64,000 nt of DNA from Tetragonia tetragonoides (Eukaryota > Streptophyta > Magnoliopsida > Caryophyllales > Aizoaceae), in the NCBI GenBank assembly GCA_038025085.1, contig CM076143.1, positions 51,096,501-51,160,500 of the forward strand, written 5' to 3'. A model generated the notes under the pieces. The model did not search any database. It was given only the letters and a program-made list of their open reading frames with translations, and had not been told where the DNA came from. The position numbers and the translations under genes were made by a program. Below are positions 24,901 to 35,786 of the stretch, one piece after another. The first letter of the stretch is position 1; the number at the start of each line of letters is the position of its first letter.

Positions 24901-25099
24901 TGTTACAGTATCTTTGTATCTTTGTAAATATTATGTATATATCCTTATCATATCTTTTAGATATTATACTTAGCTACAATCAGGGAATAGGATTGATTCT
25001 AGGCTTATTTGTCTCCTAAATTAGTGCTACTGCTTGTATTTATATACGTTGAATGCTAATGAGAAATCAAGCAATTCAAAACTTATTCCTTCTGTTACA
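24901..25099 (+). repeat. 5' LTR of the copia element
   Basis: 199 bp; pairs with 29456-29654. The four differences include ATCCTTATC versus ATCCCTATC. Confidence 0.96.
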
Positions 25100-25111
25100 T
25101 GGTATCAGAGC
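25100..25111 (+). other. Primer-binding site of the copia element
   Basis: TGGTATCAGAGC, complementary to the 3' end of plant initiator-Met tRNA, directly after the 5' LTR. Confidence 0.93.
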
Positions 25112-25158
25112 TTATCTCTGTTTTTTATTTATTTTTAGTTTCTTTTCCTTGTCACAAC

Positions 25159-28100
25159 ATGGCAAATGATGAAACTCCCAACAACAACACCACACCCAAT
25201 AACTCTCACGTCCCAATCGACCACGACAACCCGTACACCCTTTACTCATCTGACAACCCAGGTAGCATACTTGTTACCTCTGTTCTCACAAGGCCGGATA
25301 ATTACAATTCATGGTCACTTGCCATGTCCATGGCCTTGCTCTCAAAGAACAAATTCGGTTTCGTCGATGGTTCGATCCCTGCTCCTGACACCTCTAACCC
25401 TACCTATGCTAAATGGTCTCGTATCAATTCCATGGTGATGTCGTGGCTTCTAAATTCTCTAGATCGGTCCCTCGCCAATACCGTTCTGTATGCTTCTTCC
25501 GCCGCTGCCGTTTGGGATGAGCTCAAGACTCGGTTTGCCACTTCAAATGGTCCACGTATTTATGAACTAGAACGGTGTATCGCTACTACATCTCAAGTTG
25601 ATCATTCCATAGCCCAATTCTTCAATTTATTACGTGGCTATTGGGATGAATTATCTACCATCAACCCACCTCCCATATGCACTTGTGATGGTTGTCAATG
25701 CGGTGCTCGGGTTAAATATCAAACCCAACAGAACAATCGTCAATTAATGCAATTTTTGATGGGACTCAGTGATACCTATACTCAAACTCGTGGACAACTT
25801 TTTCTGCAAACTACGCTTCCCGATCTATCCCGAGCCTACTCTCTCTTACTCCAGGATGAGCTTCAAAGGAGCCAACAACATCCTCCTATTCTTCACGAAC
25901 GGGCTGCCTTAGTTGCTCCTACCGATGTCACTCCTCCACCTGTCCAGGCTCATGCTGCACGCAGTGCTCCTGTCAAAACTAAGGTTCGTTGCACACATTG
26001 CGGCATCTTGGGTCATACTCAGGATGTTTGTTACAAACTTCACGGCTACCCTCCTGGACATCGGTACTACCGCAAAGGAGGTACCCGTGCCTCATCCTCC
26101 AACATTGCAACAACAGAGACAACCGCCCCGGCAGACTCTACACTCAATAGTGGCACCATCCAGCTACTCCTTCGTGCGTTACAGTAGGTAAATCCCCCAA
26201 AGGCCAATCTTACTGGTAAGTCTCTAGCCCTTTCTTTATCCATTTGCTCTCCTAACGAATGGATCATGGACACAGGCGCTACAGATCATATCACTTATAA
26301 TTCCCACTTCTTTTCTGATCTTAAAGCTCCATCTCCCTTTGCTAATCATGTACAAGTACCTGATGGCTCCCATGTTTCAATTGAAGGACAAGGGTGCATT
26401 CATCTCACCCCTCAGATCACATTATCCAATGTCCTTTATGCACCAAATTTCAAATTCAATCTTCTTTCTGTTAAGAAACTCATAGATAGCCTGCAATGCA
26501 TTGTCATATTTCACTCTACTTATTGCGTCTTGCAGGACCCTTTGACGAAGAAGGAGATTGGGCGGGGCCATAAACGTGCCGGATTATACATTTTTGATGG
26601 GGCATCTTCTCCAGCGGGACTTGTTGCATTATCAGGAGATCTTTGGCATGCATACTTGGGTCATCCCTCAAAAGCCTCCTTACAGCCGCTTCATCTTCCA
26701 CACTACACTGAGCCTTCATCCCATTGTGAAGTCTGTCACGCAGTCAAGCAGTCTCGTGCCCCAATTCCTATTAGTACTAGCACTACTAGTTTTCCTTTTG
26801 AATTATTGCATATTGATGTTTGGGGAAGATATACTCAGCCCACTCATAAAGGTTTCCATTATTTTTTAACCATTGTTGACGATTTCACTCGTTGCACATG
26901 GACTTTCTTAATGCGTTTCAAATCTGATACTTTTGCTTTGATTGTCCAATTCCTTAAATATGGGCAAACACAGTTCACTACATGTGTCAAAGCAATACGA
27001 TCAGATAATGGCACTGAATTTACCAACCTTCATTTTCAGCAAATTTTGGTAAATGCCGAAATTTTGCAACAGCTTACAGCCCCAGGTAATTCCCAGCAAA
27101 ATGGTAAGGTGGAACGGAAACATCGTCACCTCTTAAGTGTTGCCCGTGCTTTACGTTTCCATGCCAATTTACCTTTAAGTTTTTGGGGTGAATGCATTTT
27201 AACAGCTACTTATTTAATAAATAGAACTCCTACACCTATTATTGCCAACAAAACGCCTTTTGAGAAGTTGTTTGGAAAACCGGCTGATTATACTCTCCTC
27301 CGTGTTTTTGGATGCCTTTGTTATGCGTCCCAAACACATATGCATTTAAATAAATTTGATTCTCGGACACGCCGTTGCATTTTTCTAGGTTATCCTTTAA
27401 ATCACAAAGCGTATCGCTTATATGACTTAGAAACTGGCAAAATATTTGTGTCCCGTAGTGTCAAGTTCTATGAGGATATTTAGCCTTTTAAAATGGATGC
27501 TTCCTTGTCTCAATCAAGTAGTCAACCAGTGCTACCAAATCCCATACTTGACCCCTCTCATGATGATCTTAATTCCCCTGCCACAAATACTTCCACATTC
27601 CCCACTCAAAATAATGAACCACCCTCCAGCCCCATGACCGACACACCACCTACCAATCCACCTACAAATACACCAGACTCCACCTCCTCATCCGAACCCC
27701 CACCTGATAATCAAGACCCTGTCCAGCAGCCTACAGTTCGCCGATCTCAGCGAGTTCCCAAGCTACCATCTCGTCTCTCAGATTACGTGTGCGGCATGGC
27801 TTCGATCAATCCTCATCTTCCGTCTAAAGGTACTCCTTACCCCCTAGCTACCTCTCTTTGTTCAAATACTTTTACAACTAAACATGTTACATTCCTTAAC
27901 TCCATTTTAAAAGATGTGGAACCTCGTACTTTCTCTGAAGCCAATAAAGATCCTCGTTGGCGAGATGCAATGGCCGAAGAACTAAAGGCCTTAGAGACTA
28001 ACCAAACTTGGATTTTGAGTGATTTGCCTCCAGGTAAACAAGCGATCGGTTGCAAATGGGTTTTTCGTATCAAATATAACCCCGATGGTTCTATACATCG

Positions 28101-29448
28101 TTTCAAAGCTCGGTTAGTAGCAAAAGGCTTTACTCAAGTTGAAGGTTTTGATTACATTGATACCTTTGCTCCTGTTGCCAAGCTAGCCACGGTTTGATGG
28201 GTACTCAGTCTTGCCGCTGCGCATAATTGGGCCCTTCATCAACTTGATGTCTCTAATGCATTCTTGCACGGTGACCTCAATGAGGAAGTTTATATGAAGC
28301 TCCCACCTGGTTATGGCAAAAAGGGGGAGTCCCAAGTTCTAAGACTCAAGAAATCCCTCTATGGTTTGAAACAAGCGTCTAGAAATTGGTTTGCCACCTT
28401 TTCTCATGCTTTACGTCAAGTGGGTTTCCAGCAATCTCAAGCCGATTATTCCTTATTCACCTTCCGTAGAGGTGATAACCTCTTTATCTTGCTAGTCTAC
28501 GTCGACCACATTATTATTACTGGAGACGATACAATTGTTCAATTGCTCCTCAAGAAATATTTATCTACCAAGTTCCAACTTAAAGATCTTGGCCCCTTGA
28601 AATATTTTCTTGGCATTGAAGTTGCTCGTTCTTCTAGTGGTATTTTTCTAAATCAACGTAAGTACACCTTGGAAATTTTAGATGACATTGGCATCACTGC
28701 TGGAAAATCAGCTCCAACTCCCATGGATGCAAATCATCAATTACGCCATGATCATGGTGAACTTCTTGAGGACCCACAACCTTATCGTCGATTGGTAGGA
28801 CGCCTTCTTTACCTCACTGTAACTCGTTCTGACATTACCTATGCTGTCAATATTTTGTCTCAGTTCATGTCTCAACCACGACAACCACATTGGTTAGCTG
28901 CTCTACGAGTAGCTCGCTATCTTAAGCATGAACCCGATCGAGGCATCTTCTTGACAGCCAAGAACTCTATTCGTTTACATGCCTATTGTGATGCAGATTG
29001 GGCATCTTGTCCCACTTCTGGACGCTCCACAACTGGCTATTGTATCTTCCTTGGCACCAGCCCTATTTCTTGGCGCTCAAAGAAACAACAGACCATCTCT
29101 CGGTCCTCTGCAGAAGCTGAGTATCGCGCCATGGCTATTACAGCTAGTGAGGTCACTTGGCTTCAACAACTACTCCACGACCTCGGTGTCTCTCCTCATC
29201 CAGCCACGCTGCACTGTGACAATCAAGCCGCTCTGCATATTGCGGCCAACCCAGTCTTCCATGAACGCACCAAGCACGTCGAGATAGATTGTCATTTTGT
29301 TCGTGAGAAGATTACCTCAGGCACTCTCCGCACTTCTTTTGTTCCATCCCATGAGCAATATGCTGATGGTTTCACCAAGGCACTTCCGACTTCCCTATAT
29401 GAGTCACACCTGTCCAAGCTCACGTACCGTCCCGGTCCTTGCGCTTGA
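25159..29448 (+). pseudogene. Copia gag-pol polyprotein, one frame broken by three in-frame stops
   Basis: One continuous frame from MANDETPNN (25159) to TGA at 29446. It is interrupted at TAG 26185, TAG 27481 and TGA 28195, with no frameshift. Gag ends with a zinc knuckle (25990-26031, CxxC-x4-H-x4-C). The protease has DTGA at 26269. The integrase keeps a C-terminal CxxC, and its D, D, E are at 26815, 27004 and 27112 with correct 35-residue spacing. RT and RNase H follow (YCDADWASCP and SAEAEYRAM). The RT active-site YVDD reads YVDH (28498-28509), losing a catalytic Asp. Stops at 26185 (CAG to TAG) and 28195 (CGA to TGA) fit C-to-T decay at CHG/CG methylation sites; that cause is inferred. 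It cannot encode its own transposition. Confidence 0.95.
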
Positions 29449-29455
29449 GGGGGAG
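29445..29455 (+). other. Polypurine tract of the copia element
   Basis: TTGAGGGGGAG immediately before the 3' LTR; it overlaps the polyprotein stop codon. Confidence 0.85.
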
Positions 29456-29654
29456 TGTTACAGTATCTTTGTATCTTTGTAAATATTATGTATATATCCC
29501 TATCATATCTTTTAAATATTATACTTAGCTACAATCAGGGAATAGGATTGATTCTAGGCTTATTTGTCTCCTAAATTAGTGCTACTTCTTGTATTTATAT
29601 ACGTTGAATGCTAATGAGAAATCAAGCAATTCAGAACTTATTCCTTCTGTTACA
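29456..29654 (+). repeat. 3' LTR of the copia element
   Basis: 199 bp; pairs with 24901-25099 and is followed by the ATATC target duplication. Confidence 0.96.
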
Positions 29655-30721
29655 ATATCATTGATCTTATTCACTTGTTTTTGTGCGTTAAAACTTAAAA
29701 TTCAATTATATAGACGCTGATTCACTTATTTCTTACGTTTATTTAATGAAAATGTGTAGCTAGTGCTGTAGTACAATGCAAACGTATACATATAGTTTTA
29801 AGTTTTTAGCCACTCAGTAACTCGTGAATGAGTTAAGAATCAAAAAAAAGCTTTAGTTTTAGGAGTATCGTTTTCTGGTAGTCTAATTATTAGGAGTATC
29901 GTCCTTTAGCTATATGGTTAGCGGTTTGATTCTTATCAGTATATAGGCCTCTGCTAAACAAACAAACCCTGCAGAAAAAATAATTAATGTGTAAGATGAT
30001 CTTTGAAAATTTAAATTTGTAAAAGATGATGTGTGTGCCTCTTTAGCCCACCTTTTAGCACTAATAAAACATGTTAAGGAAACATCTTATTTAAACAACG
30101 AAATAAACAGAGCCTGATAATATAAGGTCACAACACAACTCACAACTATAAAGAATAAGGACCACTATAGTCTAGTCCACACTTTAATTTTGAAATCAAA
30201 TTAATTAATTAATTAAATCAAATGGCGCACCCTTATGATAATGAATTATATTTGGCACTTCACTATTACTTATATTAGATTCGATTGAGATTTGTGATTT
30301 GAGAAAAGAGCCAGCAGGCCCAGTATAATGGACACTAATTAATCAAAATATTCATTCGGCTTTTCTTTTTAAAACACTAATTAATGAACCCTTTGTTCTA
30401 CAATAATGCTTAAGGTTTGGTGTAGAAAGTTTTTCTTTTTTTTTTTTCTGGTGTGGAAAGTATATATACTGTTTTTTCTTCATTTTTTTTTTGATAGGAA
30501 TCTAAGTGGGAGAATCTAGGGAAAAGCTTAAGCCAATTAAGCCAAATTACTGTGATAAAAAATTGAACGATCCATAGAATTGCTTCTTTGTTTTGCCGCA
30601 CATCTCGGTAACTTTGAGGTGCAAGAAACGTGAATTATACATAGATCATCCAAAATTTACCGGGAGTTAAACACCAAGCAAATTTCCAAATTTTGGTTCC
30701 CACAAAATTTGTTAGATTTCC

Positions 30722-31048
30722 ATGGCATCCAAAGCCGGATGCTTATGTTCTCCAACCAAGCACCCGGGATCTTTCAGATGCCATTTACATCGCAATTCTA
30801 ATTTTAATTCCAATTCCGATACCAATTTATCACAGAGAGTTAGCTTCAAATGTAGAGGCAATAGAATTGAAATTGAAAAAATAGCAAAGGGAAGTTTAAA
30901 CTCATCATCATCATCAAGGGAGTTTCTTCTTCAAATTATTATTAAGCCTTCAAGCCACAATGTTAATAGGAGGAGGGACTTTCAGCCCAAGCCTACCAGG
31001 TTTTATCTTATGAATTGCCACCAAAATCATGGGGTTGCTGTTTTCTAA
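30722..31048 (+). CDS. Small serine-rich-like Cys/His protein a2 (108 aa), copy B
   Basis: Paralogue of the gene at 12248, single exon, with C7, C9, C20 and H23 conserved in CLCSPTKHPGSFRCHLH. The Asn/Ser linker is shorter than in a1. An added CRGNRIEIEKIAKG-like segment comes before SLNSSSSSREFLLQIIIKPSSH, then RRRDFQPKPTRFYL and a short end at GVAVF. No stop or frameshift interrupts it, and the main motifs are kept while the linker varies, which suggests selection on the core and the C-terminal block. Its leader region aligns with that of a1. Confidence 0.85.
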   Translation: MASKAGCLCSPTKHPGSFRCHLHRNSNFNSNSDTNLSQRVSFKCRGNRIEIEKIAKGSLNSSSSSREFLLQIIIKPSSHNVNRRRDFQPKPTRFYLMNCHQNHGVAVF

Positions 31049-31958
31049 TCTTCCGTCGTTTCTTTTTATTTATTTTTTTAAATCTTTTTTGGAGCTAGAT
31101 ATTCCTTTCTCTTAAAATTTTCTTTTCTTCTCGAGGGTGTGACATAATTTTGCAAAACTCCGCCCTGTTTTTTTTTTTCTTTTTGTCTGGTGCTATGTGC
31201 CCTTATTTTGTGGAAAGTGGCGGAAGTATGTTAATCCGTATTAATTGTGTTGTATATGTAATTAATTACCATAAGAAGTTCTCTTAAGAGACAACCTCAT
31301 ACATGAGGCTGCCACAAGTATCACTTTTTTATTTGGAGGCATAACTTTTTATATACAGTCGTATTATTTTTTTACTTATTAGTATCATATCTCGACCGTC
31401 TTATATGATGAGTTTTTGTGGTAATAGATTAGGATTTTAGTATGAATAACCAGACCTAAGGTCTATAATCATTATTGTTTTTGATTTATCGATACAAGCT
31501 TCATCATCATTATCATCATTTTTCGTTTCGACTTATAAAAATATTTCACCTTCATTCACAAATACCCCCCAAAATTGATGATCAGATTTATTAAAAATAT
31601 GAACATTTATTTTCTCAAAATTAAACCAATTGATGATTTGATGGAGTTAAGCCAAATAGCCAATTAACATCCGTAAAACATGTTACCTTAAGACGATTGT
31701 TCGAGAAAAAGGAAGTTTTTTTTTTATTGGACAAAAGTTAAAACACAAAACTCATATTCAAAACAGCTAATAAAGAAGACACAAAACACCAAATCTGAAA
31801 GGATTGAGGTGGGAGTCGAGATGATAACCATCTTACTTGAATTCGGAAAAGATCCGAGTTTAAATCCTATCACCCATTCAATAAGGGATTTATCTCCTCT
31901 CCTGTCTCGCCCCTCCTAGATAGGGTCTCTTTACCATCCCATCCTAAAGAAGACTCAC

Positions 31959-32773
31959 GGAGCGTTTGTTTAGTGGGAATAGGAGGTGGGGATATGGATT
32001 AGAAAATTAGAATTGAAAATTTTCATGTTTGGTGTCAGGGATGGGGAATAGAAAACGAGTAAGGGATGGGGATAAAAAAAAACCTCTTATCCCACGTTTT
32101 TAATCCCCTAGGGCGTTTGGGAAGTGGGAATGGGATTGTGAGACTATGGGGATAGGGATGGGATTTGTGTTGAGGGGATAGAGAATTGTTATAATTAATC
32201 CCATTACCCTGTTTGTTATGTGGGTATTAGATTAGGGGATAAATTGGGGATTATAAAGTTAGTTTACCGAAATACCATTAAATAAAAGAGGAGACAAAAG
32301 CTGCAGTCTTTTTTTAATGGGCATGATAGTAATTTGACTATTAAAATCCTTATCCCTCTTCCAATTACCAGCCCCCCTCTATGGGATTAAAAACGTAGGA
32401 TAAGAGGCCTTTTTATCCCCATCCCTTACATCAAACATGGGATTTTACAATCCTCATTTTCTAATCCATATCCCCACCTTCTATTCCCACTAAACAAACA
32501 CCCCATAGGAGGGCTGGTAATTGGAGATGGGATAAGGATTTTAATAGTCAATTACTATCATGCCCATTAAAAATGATTGCATATTTTGCCTCATCTGTTA
32601 TTTAAGGGCATTTTGGTAAACTAACTTTATAATCCTCAATCTATTCCGTAATCCAATACTCACATAACAAACAGGGTAGTAGAATTGATTATATAAATTC
32701 CCTATCCCCTCAACCCAAATCTCATCCCCATCCCCATACTTTCATAATTCCATTCCCACTTTCCAAACGCCCT
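31959..32773. repeat. Two interleaved long inverted repeats (MITE cluster)
   Basis: Arm A (31959-32108) pairs with A' (32383-32505), sharing GTTTGTTTAGTGGGAATAGG. Arm B (32109-32382) pairs with B' (32503-32773), sharing GGGCGTTTGG and AATGGGCATGATAGTAA. The order A-B-A'-B' fits one element inserted in or beside another. There is no coding potential. Confidence 0.85.
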
Positions 32774-33092
32774 CTAAAAAAAAACCAAGGCAAAGGAAAG
32801 CATATTATGCATAGCGGCATGGTGACCATAGGACACATAGCTGAAGGCAATGATGAGATTTGATGGATCTTTAATTTATGTGTCTACATGCAACTTACGC
32901 CCCTTATTTTAAGGACACATCGTCCCAACTCCCAACCGCCATGCCATAAACTTTGTTAATTAGCTTTTATCCCTCGAAGCGAATCATTTGGCAACTTCAA
33001 ACGAAAGGTAACATTATTTTGTAAGGTTAATGACGTAATTATACATTCTGAAATCTAAAATTCTAAACCCATCGCCTATGAACTTCTCCTAC

Positions 33093-33099
33093 TATAAAG
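33093..33099 (+). promoter_or_regulatory. TATA box of gene b2
   Basis: TATAAAG in the block conserved with the b1 promoter, 165 bp before the ATG. Confidence 0.7.
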
Positions 33100-33257
33100 C
33101 CTCTTAAACCGTCAACTTCCCTCAGTTTGTTACACCAAATAGAGAGAGAATCAATCAATCAATCACAAAATATACCTGAAAAATCTTAAACCTTTTTTCC
33201 TAGAAAAGCAAAACCAAAACTTTCCTAGAAAACCAAATTTTGAATTCCATATTTATT

Positions 33258-33572
33258 ATGGCAACAAAAAAGGGGACGGTTTCCGGTCAGAAAATCGTCC
33301 CAAAGCAAACGTGCCTATGTTCTCCCACGAATCACCCCGGGTCATTCCGGTGTCATATCCACCGGAATTCCTATTCCCGAAAGAAAAGGGTTAATGAGAA
33401 ATATTGGGAATTGGCAATTATGGCAAAGGCTAATTCTCTAAAACCGTTTTTTCTGCATATGATTAAGCCATCATGTCATGATCTTCAAAGGAAGAGGAAT
33501 TTTCAGCCTAAACCTTCCAGGTTTTATCTCCTACATTGCCACCCCACTGATCATCATACGGTTGCTGTTTAA
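33258..33572 (+). CDS. Small serine-rich-like Cys/His protein b2 (104 aa), copy B
   Basis: Paralogue of the gene at 13882. I chose the ATG at 33258 (MATKKGTV) because b1 uses the same start; an upstream in-frame TTG is not a plausible initiator. The core is C19, C21, C32 and H35 with the standard NHPGSFRC. The His-Ser run is collapsed to one unit (HRNSYSRKKR). The end matches b1: FFLHMIKPSCHDLQRKRNFQPKPSRFYLLHCH and a His-rich tail. A TATA box (TATAAAG, 33093) and about 270 bp of promoter align with the b1 promoter. Confidence 0.87.
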   Translation: MATKKGTVSGQKIVPKQTCLCSPTNHPGSFRCHIHRNSYSRKKRVNEKYWELAIMAKANSLKPFFLHMIKPSCHDLQRKRNFQPKPSRFYLLHCHPTDHHTVAV

Positions 33573-34728
33573 TTTCTTCATCGTAATCAATCATATCATC
33601 ATATGATTGTTATTTTGGGGGAATGGATTGTTTTTTGTGATCTATTTCTCCTATATATGTTTTATTGCTTTACTAATAGGATTCTTTTAGAGGGTTAGTA
33701 GTTTGAGACATTGTTCTTTGTATATGTATATATCTTATAGTAGTTTGTACTACTTGTGCCATGAGTTTTTGATGAGGCACAAATAATCAAATACTTAGTA
33801 TATGGACTCTATTAACTATGTATGTTGTTATTATTAGGGTATTGTTGCTCACTTATTCTATGGTTCTCTTTTATTATAATGATTTGAGATGCTGAGATTT
33901 CATACCAAGAAAGGGTGTCCCTGTTTTGTCAATGGGTAATGGGTACATGTAGATGTAACCATATATATGTATATGTAGACGTACAAGTGAGATTTTAAAA
34001 TATTTAGGCTTTCTGTCGACCTATTTAATAAATTGTGAGAGGTATAACTCCAAGCACCCAAAAATTTGGGATATTTTATTTTGTTTTTTTTTCTTGTTTT
34101 GATAATTGGAAGCTTTTAACAAGCCAATTTGGGAAAAAAGGTTTATAGTCAACGAGCATCATATTGGACGAAACTTGCTTAGGGATACAGATGTTGCACT
34201 AAACACATCACGAAAAAGCATTCATATGGTAGTGATTTGAGAATGAATTTCATTTTAATATTTATATATAGTTCTATATGATTGTTAACTTGTAGTTTCC
34301 TAGCCTAACAATTTCATGATATGAACTAACTCGCTCTCACAAACAAATCTTATTAAAGAGGGAATAAAATCATGAATGGTATTGGTCAGAAGTGATAGAT
34401 AATGTTAAATGTGATTTGGGAATCTACTTTGCACCCTCATTATGGAGAGGACATGCCAAGAATGATGCATCAACGGGTATCGATTGAGTTAATTAGTAAT
34501 TGTATGAAAGGTGTGTAGGATGGAACTTTTGACATCAATTCAATTAATTAATCAAATTAATTAAATTAAATAGAAGTATAAAGCAAAGCAAAGACAAAGG
34601 AGAGAGAGAGAGAGTTGGGAAGCTAACTTCTTCTCACAGAAAGTGGGAAGAAAGTGTAGGTGTTTCTGAACGTCATTTGGTTTCTTTTTTGGTGTATCGT
34701 ATTGTATCTGCTTTCTACACTCTATTTT

Positions 34729-34929
34729 TTTTTTTTTTTTTTTTTTTTTTTGGTTTAGCAAAATGGAACTTCCTTTTTTTTTGGGCGTGGTTAAAATGGC
34801 ACCTCCTAACACACGGTCTTGGGTATTCCACGAATTAATTCGTGTAGGTGCTCCCCAACCAGGAGGTTTGAACCATAACATGGTGTACAAATTGCAACTT
34901 ATTTACCAGTGAGCTAACACCTCTTGGAT
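34729..34929 (-). mobile_element. tRNA-derived SINE with 17-bp target duplication
   Basis: Minus strand: box A TTAGCTCACTGGTAA, box B ATGGTTCAAACC, ending in A-rich tails. Perfect duplication TTTCTACACTCTATTTT at 34712-34728 and 34930-34946. Confidence 0.88.
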
Positions 34930-35226
34930 TTTCTACACTCTATTTTATACTCCATATATATGTAAGAGTTGCGTATTAGTTGTAATGCTGTATAGAAACT
35001 TATCATTGGTGCTTTTATTTAGTCAATCAATTCAAAAGGTGATCATATAAACCAGGAATAATTAATAGATCTTGTGGCCTATTTGCATTTATTTTTGTTA
35101 ATTAGGACAACTTCTTTTGATCGAGTTCTCATACCTTTTTTTTTTAATTTTTATTGTTGTTAAATTAAAGAATTCTCATTCCACATATGTCTAATATACA
35201 TACCCTTAGTTTTAATATGCCTTAAG

Positions 35227-35786
35227 TGTTAGAAACGAGGCTAATGATAGAACAAATTTATCTTGAACGAAAGCCGTGGCGTGATAAATCACTGCCCTAA
35301 AGTCGAATTTGCCCCCACACGTACACTAGGGAATTTCCGGCAACTGACCTCCAGGGATACACGGCAACCAAAGCTCCGGTGTACTACGGTGCAATGGTTT
35401 TGAGAGCAAACTGAACTACTGCCAAACGAATCACAGAAAGAGTATTTTGTGTGTCTGTGTCTATGTTTGTATGCTTTGTGAAATGGAATGTCTCCAATAT
35501 ATATAGAGGAAAGTAGAGGAACATCATGAAGGCAAAGACAATAAATTGGAGAATAAATTTGGAGGTCATCAATAGAGAATATTAAGGGAATCAATATTTG
35601 TAACGGAAAGCACTTATTGATTTGTGTAACGGAAAGCAATTAATCTTCTCCAGTCAAACTTCATCAATGTGGGGATTTAAGGAGTCATCCCATATATGGG
35701 TAACTACACAGCTTACCTCTTGTAAGCTACCAATGCGGGACAATAATATTGTCCAACATCTTTTCTTTGAAGCAAATATTCCAACA
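35227..35786 (-). repeat. Left LTR of the non-autonomous element (3' LTR by orientation)
   Basis: 560 bp, ends TGTTAG...CCAACA on the plus strand. A small spurious ORF occurs identically in both LTRs. Confidence 0.95.

Larger units (their letters stand above)
24901..29654 (+). mobile_element. Full-length but inactive Ty1/copia LTR retrotransposon
   Basis: LTRs are 24901-25099 and 29456-29654 (199 bp each, TGTTACA...TGTTACA) and differ at four positions. A perfect 5-bp target duplication ATATC lies at 24896-24900 and 29655-29659. The primer-binding site TGGTATCAGAGC (initiator-Met tRNA type) directly follows the 5' LTR, and a TTGAGGGGGAG polypurine tract precedes the 3' LTR. Domain order gag-protease-integrase-RT-RNaseH defines Ty1/copia. 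Short LTRs and the 4.75-kb size suggest the Ale/Retrofit lineage (inferred). It sits in copy B of the segmental duplication; copy A has the uninterrupted sequence near 11.8-11.9 kb. Confidence 0.97.

Noticed and set aside
35289..35639. 116-codon minus-strand frame, repeated identically at 39419-39769
   Set aside because: Lies inside the two LTR copies; a by-product of the repeat.
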